A stretch of DNA of 39,857 nt from Parvibaculum sp. (GTDB lineage Bacteria > Pseudomonadota > Alphaproteobacteria > Parvibaculales > Parvibaculaceae): assembly GCA_019635965.1 (NCBI GenBank), contig JAHBYK010000018.1, positions 1 to 39,857 of the forward strand, written 5' to 3'. Within the stretch, counting starts at the first letter, position 1, and the number at the start of each line of letters is the position of its first letter. The notes beneath the pieces were generated by a model. It searched no databases. It had not been told where the DNA came from and saw only the letters and a list, made by a program, of their open reading frames with translations. Shown here piece by piece: positions 7,176 to 15,769 of this stretch. The position numbers and the translations under genes are program-made.

Positions 7176-7883
7176 GTGACGAGATTTGATGAGCGGCGGG
7201 TCGTCGTGACAGGCGCGGCAAGCGGTATCGGCAAGGCAATCGCGAAGGCGTTTGCCGGCGAGGGCGCGCGGGTGGCCGGGCTCGATCTCAAGTCGGCGAC
7301 CGCCGAGGGCTACGAGATTTTCGCAGGCGATGTGACCGACGAGGCTGCCGTGAGGTCGGGCATCGCGGAAGCGGCGGCCCAGCTTGGCGGGATCGATGTG
7401 CTCGTGAATTGCGCGGGCATCGAAATCCAGTCGACCATCGACGCGCTCGAAACTTCCGCGCTCGACCGGATGCTTGCCGTCAATCTGCGCGGGCCGATCC
7501 TCGTCATACGCGCGGCGCTGCCGTATCTCGCGCCGGATGCGCGCATCATCAACATTGCGTCCGAACTTGCCTTTCTCGGCCGTGCCGGATCGTCCGTCTA
7601 TGCGGCAACGAAAGGCGCGATGCTTTCGCTGACGCGCTCATGGGCGCGCGAGTTTGCGCCCGGCATTCTCGTCAATGCCGTGGCCCCCGGCCCGGTCGAT
7701 ACGCCGCTCCTCGATTTCGAGAATATGGACCCGGCGCTGAAGGCGCTCGAAACATCGAACCCGCTTCGCCGCATCGGCCGCCCGGAGGAAATCGCGGGCG
7801 CTGTTCTCTTTCTCGCGAGCCCGGAGGCGGGCTTCATCACCGGCCAATGTATCGGCGTCGATGGCGGCGCCGCGATGAGGTAG
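7176..7883 (+). CDS. short-chain dehydrogenase/reductase, NAD-type
   Basis: A 235-residue classical SDR, oxidising an alcohol or reducing a carbonyl with a nicotinamide cofactor. It has the Rossmann motif TGAASGIG (12-19), NCAG (78-81), catalytic Ser129, Tyr142 and Lys146 (YAATK), and PGPVDTPL after the active site. Asp37 at the end of beta 2 favours NAD over NADP. The GTG at 7176 is chosen over an upstream in-frame TTG at 7140 because GGAG lies eight bases before it. It is the first gene of a three-gene operon with 4- and 14-base spacings, so it probably processes the product or precursor of the neighbouring oxygenase and amidohydrolase. The substrate is unknown. Confidence 0.9.
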   Translation: MTRFDERRVVVTGAASGIGKAIAKAFAGEGARVAGLDLKSATAEGYEIFAGDVTDEAAVRSGIAEAAAQLGGIDVLVNCAGIEIQSTIDALETSALDRMLAVNLRGPILVIRAALPYLAPDARIINIASELAFLGRAGSSVYAATKGAMLSLTRSWAREFAPGILVNAVAPGPVDTPLLDFENMDPALKALETSNPLRRIGRPEEIAGAVLFLASPEAGFITGQCIGVDGGAAMR

Positions 7884-7887
7884 TCCC

Positions 7888-8661
7888 ATGAGCAGTTCCG
7901 TTCTGATGCAGGAAATCACCTGGCCCGATTTCGAGGCCAAGACGAAGGCGCGCGCGCCCTTCTTCCTGCCGGTCGGCGCGACGGAGCAGCACGGGCCGCA
8001 TCTGCCGCTCGGTACGGATGTTTTTCTGCCGACGCATATGGCGAAGGAAGTTGCGAAGCGGATCGGCGGCGTGGTCGCGCCGACCATTCCCTATGGCTAC
8101 AAGTCGCAGCCGCGTTCCGGCGGCGGGCAGGCCTTTCCCGGCACGACGAGCCTTGCCGCGAACACGCTGACGCTTGTCGTGCGCGATGTACTGCACGATC
8201 TTGCGCTGCATGGCGCGCGGCGTTTCGTCGTCGTGAACGGGCATGTGGAAAATGCATGGCCGATCATTGAGGGGATCGACCTTGCGCTGCGCGAGATGCG
8301 GCGCGACGGGATCGGCGATGCGGAAATCGTGCGGCTTGAATATTGGGACTTCATCAAGCCGGAAACGCTCGACCGGCTGTTCCCCGATGGATATCCCGGC
8401 ATCGATCTCGAACATGCCGCGCTCATCGAAACATCGCTGATGCTGCTGATCCGGCCCGATCTCGTGGACGTGCCGAAGACGCCGACGCATGGCCATGCCG
8501 AATTTCCGGCCTATGACCGCTACCCGGTGCACCCCGGCCTTGTGCCCTCAACCGGCGTGCTCGCCCGAGCGACAGGCGCGAGCGCCGAGAAGGGCGAATG
8601 GCTCGCGACCGACCATATTGACGGCATCACCGCCGCACTTCGCAAGGAATTCGATCTCTGA
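7888..8661 (+). CDS. creatininase-family amidohydrolase
   Basis: A 257-residue metal-dependent amidohydrolase of the creatininase family, similar along its whole length to Pseudomonas creatininase as I remember it (GYKSQ-SGGG, PGTTSL, EYWDF, FPAYDRYPVHP). Metal ligands are visible as Glu33 and His35 in VGATEQHGPH, Asp44, and His119/Glu121 in NGHVEN, with Glu175/His176 in DLEH. Of the two active-site tryptophans of creatininase, the one in YWDF is kept (Trp153), but the one in GWDIEH is isoleucine here (Ile172). The enzyme probably opens a cyclic amide or another C-N bond, though not necessarily in creatinine. It lies 4 bases after the SDR gene and 14 before the Rieske gene. Confidence 0.87.
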   Translation: MSSSVLMQEITWPDFEAKTKARAPFFLPVGATEQHGPHLPLGTDVFLPTHMAKEVAKRIGGVVAPTIPYGYKSQPRSGGGQAFPGTTSLAANTLTLVVRDVLHDLALHGARRFVVVNGHVENAWPIIEGIDLALREMRRDGIGDAEIVRLEYWDFIKPETLDRLFPDGYPGIDLEHAALIETSLMLLIRPDLVDVPKTPTHGHAEFPAYDRYPVHPGLVPSTGVLARATGASAEKGEWLATDHIDGITAALRKEFDL

Positions 8662-8675
8662 AGGAGGTATTCCCC

Positions 8676-9929
8676 ATGACCGCTTCCGCAAAACTCGATG
8701 CGATCCTGAAGGATGTTGCAACGGTTGCCGCGCTGCCGCTTGAACGCGCGGTGACGCTGCCACGCGAGACCTATATCGACGAAGAGTTCTTCGCCTTCGA
8801 GCGCGACAATATCTTCAAGAAGGACTGGATGTGCCTTGCCCATGTCTCGCAGCTGAAGACGCCGGGCAGCTTTATCGCGATTGACCTGTTCGATGAGCCG
8901 CTGGTCGTGGTGCGCGGCCATGATGAGCAGATCCGCGTGTTGTCGCGCGTATGCGCGCATCGCGCCATGGACATCATGCCGGAGGACCCCGCTTTCCCGC
9001 GCGAGGGAGAGACGCGGCTTCTCGTCTGCCCCTATCACAAATGGTCCTACGATCTCGACGGTTCGCTGCGCGGCTGCTCGCAGATGCACAAGGCCGAAGG
9101 CTTCGAGAAAAAGGACTGGCGGCTCTCCGAATTCCGCAGCGAGGTCTGGAACGGATTTGTCTTCGTCAATTTCGACGGGCAGGCAAAGCCGCTTGCGGAA
9201 CAATATGAAGAATTCGGCCGCCTGACCGCGCCGTGGAATGTGGCGGAGATGGAGATTGCCATCGAGTTCGAATGGGAATGCGACTTCAACTGGAAGGTGA
9301 TGGTCGAGAACTGGATGGAGTCCTATCACCACATCGGCACGCATGCGACGACGCTCAATCCGAGCATGCCGGGCGAGCTTACCTGGGCGGATGCCGAGCG
9401 GCCCTATTTCATCCGCGCGCATCTTCCCTATACGGAAAAGCTCCGCGGCGAATTGAAAGCCTCCGCTTCGGGCGAAGGACCGAAGGTGCCGGGCTTCAAG
9501 CCCATCTCCGGGCTCAACGACAATCAAGCGAATGAATGGGGCCTTTATCTCGGCTTTCCCTGCTTCATGTTCCTGACGACGCATGACCGTGCGATCTGGT
9601 ACCGGCTGCTGCCGGTTTCGGCGGGGCGCTGCAAACTCCTCACGACGACGCTTGTGGCGCCGTCCGCCAAGGAAGACCCGGATTATGAAAGCGCGCTTTT
9701 GAGCGAAGGCGAGATGCTGCGCACGTTCCATTCGGAAGACATGGTGGTGAATGCCGCCGTGCAGCGCGGGTTGAAATCGTCGCGCGTGGTGCGCGGGCGG
9801 CTCAGCCATCTGGAAGAGCCGGTCTGGCTGATCCAGCGCTATCTCGCGGCGCGGGCGGAAGGTCGCTACCCGGAACCTGCGAACCGCGCGCCCTATCACG
9901 GGCCACAGGCGATGCAGGCGGCGGAATAG
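8676..9929 (+). CDS. Rieske non-heme iron oxygenase, catalytic (alpha) subunit
   Basis: A 417-residue ring-hydroxylating-type oxygenase that activates O2 at a mononuclear iron fed by a Rieske 2Fe-2S centre. Rieske ligands are Cys93-His95 and Cys118-His121; the 22 residues between the pairs are more than the common 15-17. The mononuclear site is ENWMESYHHIGTH (His218, His223) with Asp355. The residue bridging the two centres is Glu215 rather than the usual Asp, as in carnitine monooxygenase CntA-type enzymes. A strong AAGGAGGT site lies seven bases before the ATG. No ferredoxin or reductase partner is in the window, so electrons must come from elsewhere. N-demethylation or hydroxylation of an N-containing substrate is inferred. 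Confidence 0.9.
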   Translation: MTASAKLDAILKDVATVAALPLERAVTLPRETYIDEEFFAFERDNIFKKDWMCLAHVSQLKTPGSFIAIDLFDEPLVVVRGHDEQIRVLSRVCAHRAMDIMPEDPAFPREGETRLLVCPYHKWSYDLDGSLRGCSQMHKAEGFEKKDWRLSEFRSEVWNGFVFVNFDGQAKPLAEQYEEFGRLTAPWNVAEMEIAIEFEWECDFNWKVMVENWMESYHHIGTHATTLNPSMPGELTWADAERPYFIRAHLPYTEKLRGELKASASGEGPKVPGFKPISGLNDNQANEWGLYLGFPCFMFLTTHDRAIWYRLLPVSAGRCKLLTTTLVAPSAKEDPDYESALLSEGEMLRTFHSEDMVVNAAVQRGLKSSRVVRGRLSHLEEPVWLIQRYLAARAEGRYPEPANRAPYHGPQAMQAAE

Positions 9930-9932
9930 GGA

Positions 9933-10616
9933 TCAGTAAGCGTGCGGGCGACCACCGACAGCAAGGCGGCTGCCCCAGAGCCGCGGCTGGCCCGACTGGC
10001 CGAAGGCAAGCGGGCGGCGGGCCGAGAGCGGGTTCGCGCCGGCATGGGGCTGCGGATTTGAAATCTGGATCGCGCCGAGGCGGCGTTCGGCCGGGTGGAG
10101 AGTGCCCTCGCGGTCCTCGACGAGAAGCGGCAGGTTCAGCACACGGCCCCAGGCGCGCCAGCGGGCCGAGGCATCGACACCATCTTCGCCGGCATAGACA
10201 ACGAGGCTGCGGGGTTCGCGGTCCCGGTGGCTGAGTTCCACGATGGCGACAAAGCTGCTGGCATGCCGGTCGCAGGGGAGAATGCGGAGCGCCACGCCCT
10301 CATAGGCCGAAACGGGCTCCGACCATTCGAAACGGCCGAGAATGGGCGAACTGTCATAGGCCGTGATCGCATCGCGATAGATGGTGGCGAAGCGGATGAA
10401 GCCGAAAGCTCGCTCGACCGGGCCGGTTGCCTTCACGGCAATATGGCAAGGCAGGCTGAAGGGATCGGCATCGAACTCGCCACCCCGCCAGATGCGTTTG
10501 CGCCGCTTGTGCTGAAGCACTTCTTCGCCGGTCAAGGCCAACTCCCGGTAAAACTCATGTGTCTTCCATGAGGTTATTCGGGGAAGGGTTGGCGGCTCCT
10601 TAACGGGACCGCCCAT
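9933..10616 (-). CDS. DUF6101-like protein of unknown function
   Basis: A reading frame of up to 227 codons with typical coding character, convergent with the Rieske gene (3 bases apart) and divergent from ubiD. I recognise it only as resembling the alphaproteobacterial DUF6101 group. There is no enzyme motif, signal peptide or membrane segment. Visible blocks are [39 protein letters not shown] and a proline/glycine-rich C-terminus ending GGRPHAY. The mid part could be a beta-rich binding domain. The start is uncertain: ATG at 10616 has no good ribosome site, while a downstream in-frame TTG near 10535 has GGGAG six bases before it. The function is unknown. Confidence 0.65.
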   Translation of the reverse strand: MGGPVKEPPTLPRITSWKTHEFYRELALTGEEVLQHKRRKRIWRGGEFDADPFSLPCHIAVKATGPVERAFGFIRFATIYRDAITAYDSSPILGRFEWSEPVSAYEGVALRILPCDRHASSFVAIVELSHRDREPRSLVVYAGEDGVDASARWRAWGRVLNLPLLVEDREGTLHPAERRLGAIQISNPQPHAGANPLSARRPLAFGQSGQPRLWGSRLAVGGRPHAY

Positions 10617-10730
10617 TTCGGCACATTATTTTCGGGGTGCGGTGCGGCCTGCCTTTGGCTTTGGCCGGGCTTTGCGGCATTCTCAGGCCCGCAAGCAGCC
10701 CTGAAAATCCGCGGAAAGCCAAGCAAGCCA

Positions 10731-12272
10731 ATGTCCTATGCCTCCCTGCGCGAATTCCTCGACAAGCTCGAAGCGACGGGCGACCTCGTCCGGGTGAAGG
10801 AGCCTGTCTCGACCGTTCTGGAGATGACGGAGATCCAGACGCGGCTTCTGGCCGAGGAAGGGCCTGCGGTTCTGTTCGAGGCGCCGCTGATGCCGGATGG
10901 AAGCCGGGCCTCGATGCCCGTGCTCGTCAATCTGTTCGGGACGGTGGAGCGCGTGGCGCGCGGCGTGACCGCGAATTTTGCGGGCGGCAGCAGCATTGAG
11001 CGGACCCGGGCGCGCGACCTTCGGGAGGTGGGTGAGGCGCTGGCCTTTCTCCGCCAGCCGGAGCCGCCGGGCGGCTTCCGCGAGGCGGTTTCCATGCTGC
11101 CCATCCTCAAAACCGTGATGGCGATGAAGCCGAAGACGGTTTCCTCCGCACCCTGCCAGGAAGTGGTGCTGACGGGAGGCGATATCGACCTCACCGCCCT
11201 GCCCGTCCAGACCTGCTGGCCGGGGGAGCCTGCGCCGCTCATCACCTGGCCGCTTGTCGTGACCAAGGGGCCGAAGGGCACGAAGGAAGACGATTTCAAT
11301 CTCGGCATCTACCGGATGCAGGTGCTGGGGCGCGACAAGACCATCATGCGCTGGCTCGCACATCGCGGCGGCGCGCAGCACCACGCGCGCTGGAAAAAGG
11401 AGAAGCGTGAGCCGCTGCCGGCGGCCTGCGTGATCGGCGCGGACCCCGGCACGATCCTCGCCGCAGTAACACCTGTTCCCGACACGCTTTCCGAATATCA
11501 GTTTGCAGGGCTCCTGCGCGGAAGGAAGGTAGAGCTTGTCGACTGCAAGACGGTGCCTCTGAAAGTGCCGGCGGAAGCCGAAATCGTGATCGAGGGATAT
11601 GTCTCGCTCGACGAGTATGCCGATGAGGGGCCATATGGCGACCATACTGGCTATTACAATTCGGTGGAGCAATTCCCGGTCTTCAACGTGACCGCAATCA
11701 CCATGCGGCGCGAGCCGATCTATCTTTCGACCTTCACCGGGCGGCCGCCGGACGAGCCATCGGTGCTCGGCGAAGCGCTCAATGAGGTCTTTATTCCGCT
11801 GCTTCAGCAGCAGTTTCCAGAGATCGTGGATTTCTGGCTGCCGCCGGAAGGCTGCTCTTATCGCATCGCCGTCATCTCGATGAAAAAAGCCTATCCGGGC
11901 CATGCCAAGCGCGTGATGATGGGAGCGTGGTCCTATCTGCGCCAATTCATGTACACGAAATGGCTGATCGTGGTGGATGACGACATCAATGCGCGCGACT
12001 GGAAGGATGTGATGTGGGCGATCTCGACGCGCATGGACCCGGTGCGCGACGTGACGCTGATCGAGAATACGCCGATCGACTATCTCGATTTCGCCTCGCC
12101 GGAAAGCGGGCTTGGAGGAAAGATCGGTCTCGACGCGACGAACAAACTGCCGCCCGAGACGAAGCGCGAATGGGGCCGCGAAATCCGTATGGATGACGAG
12201 GTGATCGAGGCGGTTACGAAGAAATGGTCGAAGCTCGGACTGCCGGGCACGGGCAAGCCGATCTGGAAGTGA
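10731..12272 (+). CDS. ubiD: UbiD, 3-polyprenyl-4-hydroxybenzoate decarboxylase
   Basis: A 513-residue decarboxylase using prenylated FMN (made by UbiX) to remove the carboxyl group of 3-polyprenyl-4-hydroxybenzoate in ubiquinone synthesis. It is full length for the E. coli-type UbiD (about 500 residues). Diagnostic stretches are [42 protein letters not shown] (containing a Glu of the active-site triad), [11 protein letters not shown] and the C-terminal [18 protein letters not shown]. It is more similar to true UbiD than to catabolic aromatic decarboxylases. The next gene, arfB, starts four bases after its stop. Confidence 0.93.
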   Translation: MSYASLREFLDKLEATGDLVRVKEPVSTVLEMTEIQTRLLAEEGPAVLFEAPLMPDGSRASMPVLVNLFGTVERVARGVTANFAGGSSIERTRARDLREVGEALAFLRQPEPPGGFREAVSMLPILKTVMAMKPKTVSSAPCQEVVLTGGDIDLTALPVQTCWPGEPAPLITWPLVVTKGPKGTKEDDFNLGIYRMQVLGRDKTIMRWLAHRGGAQHHARWKKEKREPLPAACVIGADPGTILAAVTPVPDTLSEYQFAGLLRGRKVELVDCKTVPLKVPAEAEIVIEGYVSLDEYADEGPYGDHTGYYNSVEQFPVFNVTAITMRREPIYLSTFTGRPPDEPSVLGEALNEVFIPLLQQQFPEIVDFWLPPEGCSYRIAVISMKKAYPGHAKRVMMGAWSYLRQFMYTKWLIVVDDDINARDWKDVMWAISTRMDPVRDVTLIENTPIDYLDFASPESGLGGKIGLDATNKLPPETKREWGREIRMDDEVIEAVTKKWSKLGLPGTGKPIWK

Positions 12273-12276
12273 CGTC

Positions 12277-12696
12277 ATGATACCCGTCACCGACAGGCTC
12301 TCCATCAACGAGGATGAAATCTCGATCAGCTTCATCCGCGCAGGTGGGCCGGGCGGGCAGAATGTAAACAAGGTATCGAGCGCAGCGCAGCTTCGTTTCG
12401 ATGCGCGGCACTCGCCCTCGCTGCCGGAGCGGGTGCGGGCGCGGCTTGAGCGGATCGCGGGCACGAAGCTCACCAAGGAGGGCGTCATCGTCATTACGGC
12501 GAACCGCTTTCGCACCCAGGAGGCGAACCGCCGCGACGCCGTGGACCGGCTTGTCGAGATGATCGCCGAGGCGGCACACCAGCCCAAGTTCAGAGTGCCC
12601 ACGAAGCCGAGCAAGGCGGCGAAGGCCAAACGGGTCGAAGAAAAGGTGAAGCGCGGCACGGTAAAGAAGCTCAGACGGGCGAGGCCCGACGAATAG
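12277..12696 (+). CDS. arfB: ArfB (YaeJ), ribosome-rescue peptidyl-tRNA hydrolase
   Basis: A 139-residue class I release-factor-like protein that enters stalled ribosomes lacking a codon in the A site and hydrolyses the peptidyl-tRNA. It has the catalytic GGQ in RAGGPGGQNVNKVSS (GGQ at 26-28). The basic C-terminal tail (KPSKAAKAKRVEEKVKRG, then KKLRRARPDE) is the part that occupies the empty mRNA channel in ArfB. It lacks the codon-recognition domain of RF1/RF2. It is four bases downstream of ubiD and probably cotranscribed with it. Confidence 0.92.
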   Translation: MIPVTDRLSINEDEISISFIRAGGPGGQNVNKVSSAAQLRFDARHSPSLPERVRARLERIAGTKLTKEGVIVITANRFRTQEANRRDAVDRLVEMIAEAAHQPKFRVPTKPSKAAKAKRVEEKVKRGTVKKLRRARPDE

Positions 12697-12840
12697 CCGC
12701 CGCCCAAGGGCGTTCAGGGCGGGTGCGACACCGGTTTTCCCGTGCTAGCGTCTCCCTGCCCGGCATCGAATCATGCCACGGCGCGGCGGGCAAATGCACT
12801 GCATATCCGCAAACTCGCGGCTCACCATCGGAGGAAACCC

Positions 12841-13245
12841 ATGGGCTTTTATTCGACATCGCTTGGCCTGGTCGGCATTTATGCCGGCCTCAACATTCTC
12901 ATCAATCTGTTCCTTGCCTATCGTGTGTCGGCGAACCGCGTCCGTTCCAAGGTTATGACCGGGACCGGCAATGACGATGCGCTCTACAATGCCTCCCGCG
13001 CGCATGTGACAAATGTTGAGTACACCCCGATCGGGCTGATCGGCCTTGTGGTGCTGCATCTCCTCGCCGCTTCCATCTATGTGATGCATGTGGTTGGCCT
13101 TGCGCTCACCATCGGCCGCATTCTTCATGCAATCGGCGTATCGCGCACGGGCGAGTCTTCGCCGCCGCGTCTTGTCGGTACGCTGCTCACCTGGATTTCA
13201 CAGATTGTCGCAGGCATTGCTTGCCTCTGGTACGTCCTCCTCTGA
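12841..13245 (+). CDS. MAPEG-family integral membrane protein
   Basis: A 134-residue membrane protein of the MAPEG family (membrane-associated proteins in eicosanoid and glutathione metabolism). It has about four hydrophobic segments, near residues 5-27, 62-80, 82-97 and 112-133. The family motif is RAHVTNVEYTP near 53-63, where the Arg and Asn help bind glutathione in studied members. The ATG at 12841 has GGAGG five bases upstream and gives the standard length; an upstream in-frame extension from 12742 is unlikely. Bacterial members may be glutathione transferases or peroxidases, and the substrate is unknown. The 144-base gap before it shows no convincing promoter. Confidence 0.85.
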   Translation: MGFYSTSLGLVGIYAGLNILINLFLAYRVSANRVRSKVMTGTGNDDALYNASRAHVTNVEYTPIGLIGLVVLHLLAASIYVMHVVGLALTIGRILHAIGVSRTGESSPPRLVGTLLTWISQIVAGIACLWYVLL

Positions 13246-13270
13246 TCTCGCAACTGCCGGGCCATTCGCC

Positions 13271-14632
13271 ATGAGTTCCTCTGCTACCCTTCCGCCTGAC
13301 AACGCCCTCGATCTTGCCTCCAAGCTGGTCCAAAGGGCGAGGCAGGCGGGAGCCGATGCGGCGGAGGCGCTGGTCGTCGAAGGAACATCGCTTGGTGTTT
13401 CGTGGCGGCTCGGAAAGCTGGAGGATGTGGAACGTTCGGAGGGCCGCGACCTTGGTTTGCGCGTCTTCATAGGCAAGAGGCAAGCGACCGTTTCATCGAC
13501 GGATCTCACTGAGGCTGCGCTCGGCCCGATGATCGAACGCGCTGTGGCGATGGCGCGGGCAGCCCCCGAGGATCCATATTGTGGCCTCGCGGAGCCGCAC
13601 CTTCTCGCGCGCGACTGGCCGGATCTCGATATCGACGACAAGTCGGTGCCGCCCTCTGCCGAAGACCTCGCTACCATTGCAGCGGAAGCCGAGGAGGCGG
13701 CGCTTTCAGTGAAGGGCGTCACCAACTCAAGCGGCGCAGGCGCGAGCTATGGCCGCTCAATTGTAACGCTCGTCACAAGCGCGGGCTTTGCAGGCGCATA
13801 TGCCGGCACGTCGAGTTCGTTTTCATGCTCGGTACTCGCGGGCGAAGGCACGGCGATGGAGCGCGACTACGACTTTTCGAGTGCACGGCACGGTGCTGAT
13901 CTCGAGAGAGCGGCAGATGTCGGCAGGCGGGCGGGAGAAAAGGCTGTGCGCCGGCTCAACCCCCGCAAGGTGAATTCGCAGTCTGTTCCGGTGGTCTATG
14001 ATCCGCGCGTTTCGGGCGGGCTTGTCGGTCATTTTGCAGGCGCGATTTCCGGGGCGGCAATCGCTCGCGGCACGAGTTTTCTGAAGAAGGCGATGGGCGG
14101 CGAGGTTTTCTCCAGGGGCATCTCCATTGTCGACGACCCGCATATGAAGCGGGGCCTTCGCTCAAAGCCATTCGACGGGGAAGGGGTGAAGAACCGGCGT
14201 ATGATGCTGATCGAAGAAGGCAGGCTGACAAGCTGGCTACTCGATACCGCGACCGCGCGCCAGCTTGGTCTTCAGACGACTGGCCATGCGGCACGCGGCA
14301 CCGGGGGACCGCCCTCGCCCGCCACGACCAATCTCTATATGGAAGCAGGATGTCTGACAGTTCGCGAGCTCATCGCCGATATCAGACAGGGGCTTTATAT
14401 CACCGAGATGATTGGGATGGGTGTGAATGGCGTAACCGGCGATTACAGCCGCGGCGCCTCGGGCTTCTGGATCGAGAATGGCGAGATCGCCTATCCGGTG
14501 AGCGAGATCACGGTCGCAGGCAATCTGAAGGACATGTTCCTCAACATGACGCCTGCCGATGATCTTGAATTCCGATATGGCACCAACGCGCCGACTCTTC
14601 GCGTCGAGGGGATGACCATTGCAGGCACCTGA
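13271..14632 (+). CDS. pmbA: PmbA/TldE-type metalloprotease subunit
   Basis: A 453-residue protein of the TldD/PmbA family. In E. coli, TldD and TldE (PmbA) form a heterodimeric protease that degrades unfolded peptides and matures microcin B17; the zinc site is in TldD. Characteristic stretches are VSWRLGKLEDVERSEGRDLG, GTSSSFSCSVLAGEG, PVVYDPRVSGGLVGHFAGA, DDPHMKRGLRSKPFDGEG and YSRGASGFWIENGEI. No HExxxH motif is seen, as expected for PmbA. The start at 13271 is chosen over a frame opening at 13088 inside the MAPEG gene. Its stop overlaps the TTG start of the phosphatase gene. Confidence 0.88.
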   Translation: MSSSATLPPDNALDLASKLVQRARQAGADAAEALVVEGTSLGVSWRLGKLEDVERSEGRDLGLRVFIGKRQATVSSTDLTEAALGPMIERAVAMARAAPEDPYCGLAEPHLLARDWPDLDIDDKSVPPSAEDLATIAAEAEEAALSVKGVTNSSGAGASYGRSIVTLVTSAGFAGAYAGTSSSFSCSVLAGEGTAMERDYDFSSARHGADLERAADVGRRAGEKAVRRLNPRKVNSQSVPVVYDPRVSGGLVGHFAGAISGAAIARGTSFLKKAMGGEVFSRGISIVDDPHMKRGLRSKPFDGEGVKNRRMMLIEEGRLTSWLLDTATARQLGLQTTGHAARGTGGPPSPATTNLYMEAGCLTVRELIADIRQGLYITEMIGMGVNGVTGDYSRGASGFWIENGEIAYPVSEITVAGNLKDMFLNMTPADDLEFRYGTNAPTLRVEGMTIAGT

Positions 14633-15431
14633 GACGCGCGAAATCGACTTCGCGCTGATGAAGGACGCGGTGCGCGAAGCCGGCGCGCTCGCCATGCGCT
14701 TCTTCCTTACCGACCACAAGCAATGGTCGAAGGCGCATGACGATACGCCCGTTACCGAGGCCGACATCGCGGTCAACGAGCTTTTGCACCGGCGCCTTGG
14801 AACTGCACGCCCGTCCTATGGCTGGCTGTCGGAAGAAACCGAGGATGACAGTTCACGTCTTACGCAAACTCATGTCTGGGTGGTGGACCCAATCGACGGC
14901 ACACGCGCCTTTGCAAAGGGCAAGCCTCACTTCGTGATCTCGGTGGCGCTTGTCGAGGAAGGGCGGCCGGTACTTGGCGTTTTGTTCAATCCGGCAATGA
15001 ACGAGTTCTTTGAAGCCTCGGAAGGAGGCGGTGCCTTTCTCAACGGCAGCCCCATACATGTCAGCCACACAGCGGCCATCGAAGGCTGCAAAATGGCGGC
15101 CTTCGCGCCGATGTTCAAACATCCGGCCTGGCCGGAGCCCTGGCCGGAGATGGAAATTATCGAGCGCAACTCGGTTGCCTATCGCATTGCACTCGTTGCC
15201 TGTGGTGCAGCGGATGCGGCACTTGCGCTCAACGGCAAGAGCGACTGGGACCTCGCCGCTGCCGACATCATTGTCAGGGAGGCTGGCGGGCGCATCACCA
15301 CGCATGACGGCTCGGCGCTTCTATACAATCGTCATTCTACTCGCCATCCGAGTCTTCTCGCCGCAGGCCCGGCACTTTACGAAGCAATATTCGCCAAAGT
15401 GGGAACGATCCGCCTTCAGGCATCGCGCTAG
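14619..15431 (+). CDS. inositol-phosphatase-family phosphatase (CysQ/SuhB type)
   Basis: A 270-residue magnesium-dependent, lithium-sensitive-type phosphatase. The metal-binding signatures are Glu72/Glu73 in WLSEETED, DPIDGT (Asp90, Asp93, Thr95) and WDLAAADIIVREAGG (Asp211 region). The family includes inositol monophosphatase, histidinol phosphatase HisN and 3'(2'),5'-bisphosphate nucleotidase CysQ, and the last is often found in this neighbourhood in alphaproteobacteria. The start is TTG at 14619, inside the end of pmbA, with GAGGGG seven bases upstream; the next in-frame ATG would cut off the conserved N-terminal helix. The exact substrate cannot be fixed from sequence. Confidence 0.85.
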   Translation: MQAPETREIDFALMKDAVREAGALAMRFFLTDHKQWSKAHDDTPVTEADIAVNELLHRRLGTARPSYGWLSEETEDDSSRLTQTHVWVVDPIDGTRAFAKGKPHFVISVALVEEGRPVLGVLFNPAMNEFFEASEGGGAFLNGSPIHVSHTAAIEGCKMAAFAPMFKHPAWPEPWPEMEIIERNSVAYRIALVACGAADAALALNGKSDWDLAAADIIVREAGGRITTHDGSALLYNRHSTRHPSLLAAGPALYEAIFAKVGTIRLQASR

Positions 15432-15479
15432 GCATCGCGCGAAGGTGAGCGCTCATGATAATATTTCCCGAGATGGCGC

Positions 15480-15500
15480 AGCCGGAAGCCCGTTCCGGCT
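15480..15500 (+). promoter_or_regulatory. leader hairpin before the DUF4170 gene
   Basis: AGCCGGAA (15480-15487) and TTCCGGCT (15493-15500) form a perfect 8-bp stem with a 5-base loop in the 95-base gap before the DUF4170 start. No T-run follows, so it is not a terminator. It may be an operator or a transcript-stabilising hairpin. The AT-rich stretch at 15455-15466 just before it may be a -10 region. Confidence 0.3.
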
Positions 15501-15526
15501 CGGTACGTTCGACCGGAGACATATGC

Positions 15527-15769
15527 ATGGCGCAACAACTGCTCCACCTCGTTTTTGGCGGCGAACTTACTCATCTCGACGCCCACGAATTCAAGGACAC
15601 GTCTAAACTCGATATCGTGGGCATATACCCAAATTATGCCGACGCGCACAGGGCATGGAAGGCAGCTGCACAGCGCACGGTAGACAACGCGCATATGAGA
15701 TACTTCATCGTCCATTTGCACCGGCTGATGGACCCCGACAAAAAAGAAGAAGGTCAGCATGAGCACTGA
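15527..15769 (+). CDS. DUF4170 family small protein
   Basis: An 80-residue cytosolic protein of the alphaproteobacterial DUF4170 family, function unknown. The conserved core LHLVFGGELTHLDAHEFKD, LDIVGIYPNYADAHRAWK and RTVDNAHMRYFIVHLHRL spans nearly the whole protein. The ATG at 15527 has GGAG eight bases upstream and gives the family's usual start MAQQLLHLVFGG; 24 further in-frame upstream codons are unlikely to be translated. It overlaps tspO by 11 bases and lies between an IMPase-type phosphatase gene and the lipid A gene row. Confidence 0.8.
   Translation: MAQQLLHLVFGGELTHLDAHEFKDTSKLDIVGIYPNYADAHRAWKAAAQRTVDNAHMRYFIVHLHRLMDPDKKEEGQHEH

Noticed and set aside
8520..9899. A 459-codon open frame antisense to the Rieske oxygenase gene
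   Set aside because: It lacks any motif and lies opposite a gene with complete iron-ligand motifs.
10683..12707. A 674-codon open frame antisense to ubiD and arfB
   Set aside because: It is a GC-rich shadow of ubiD; the ubiD frame has strong family motifs and the antisense product has none.
15419..15440. Direct repeat GGCATCGCGC, 12 bases apart, over the phosphatase stop codon
   Set aside because: Only two copies; likely a slippage remnant without function.
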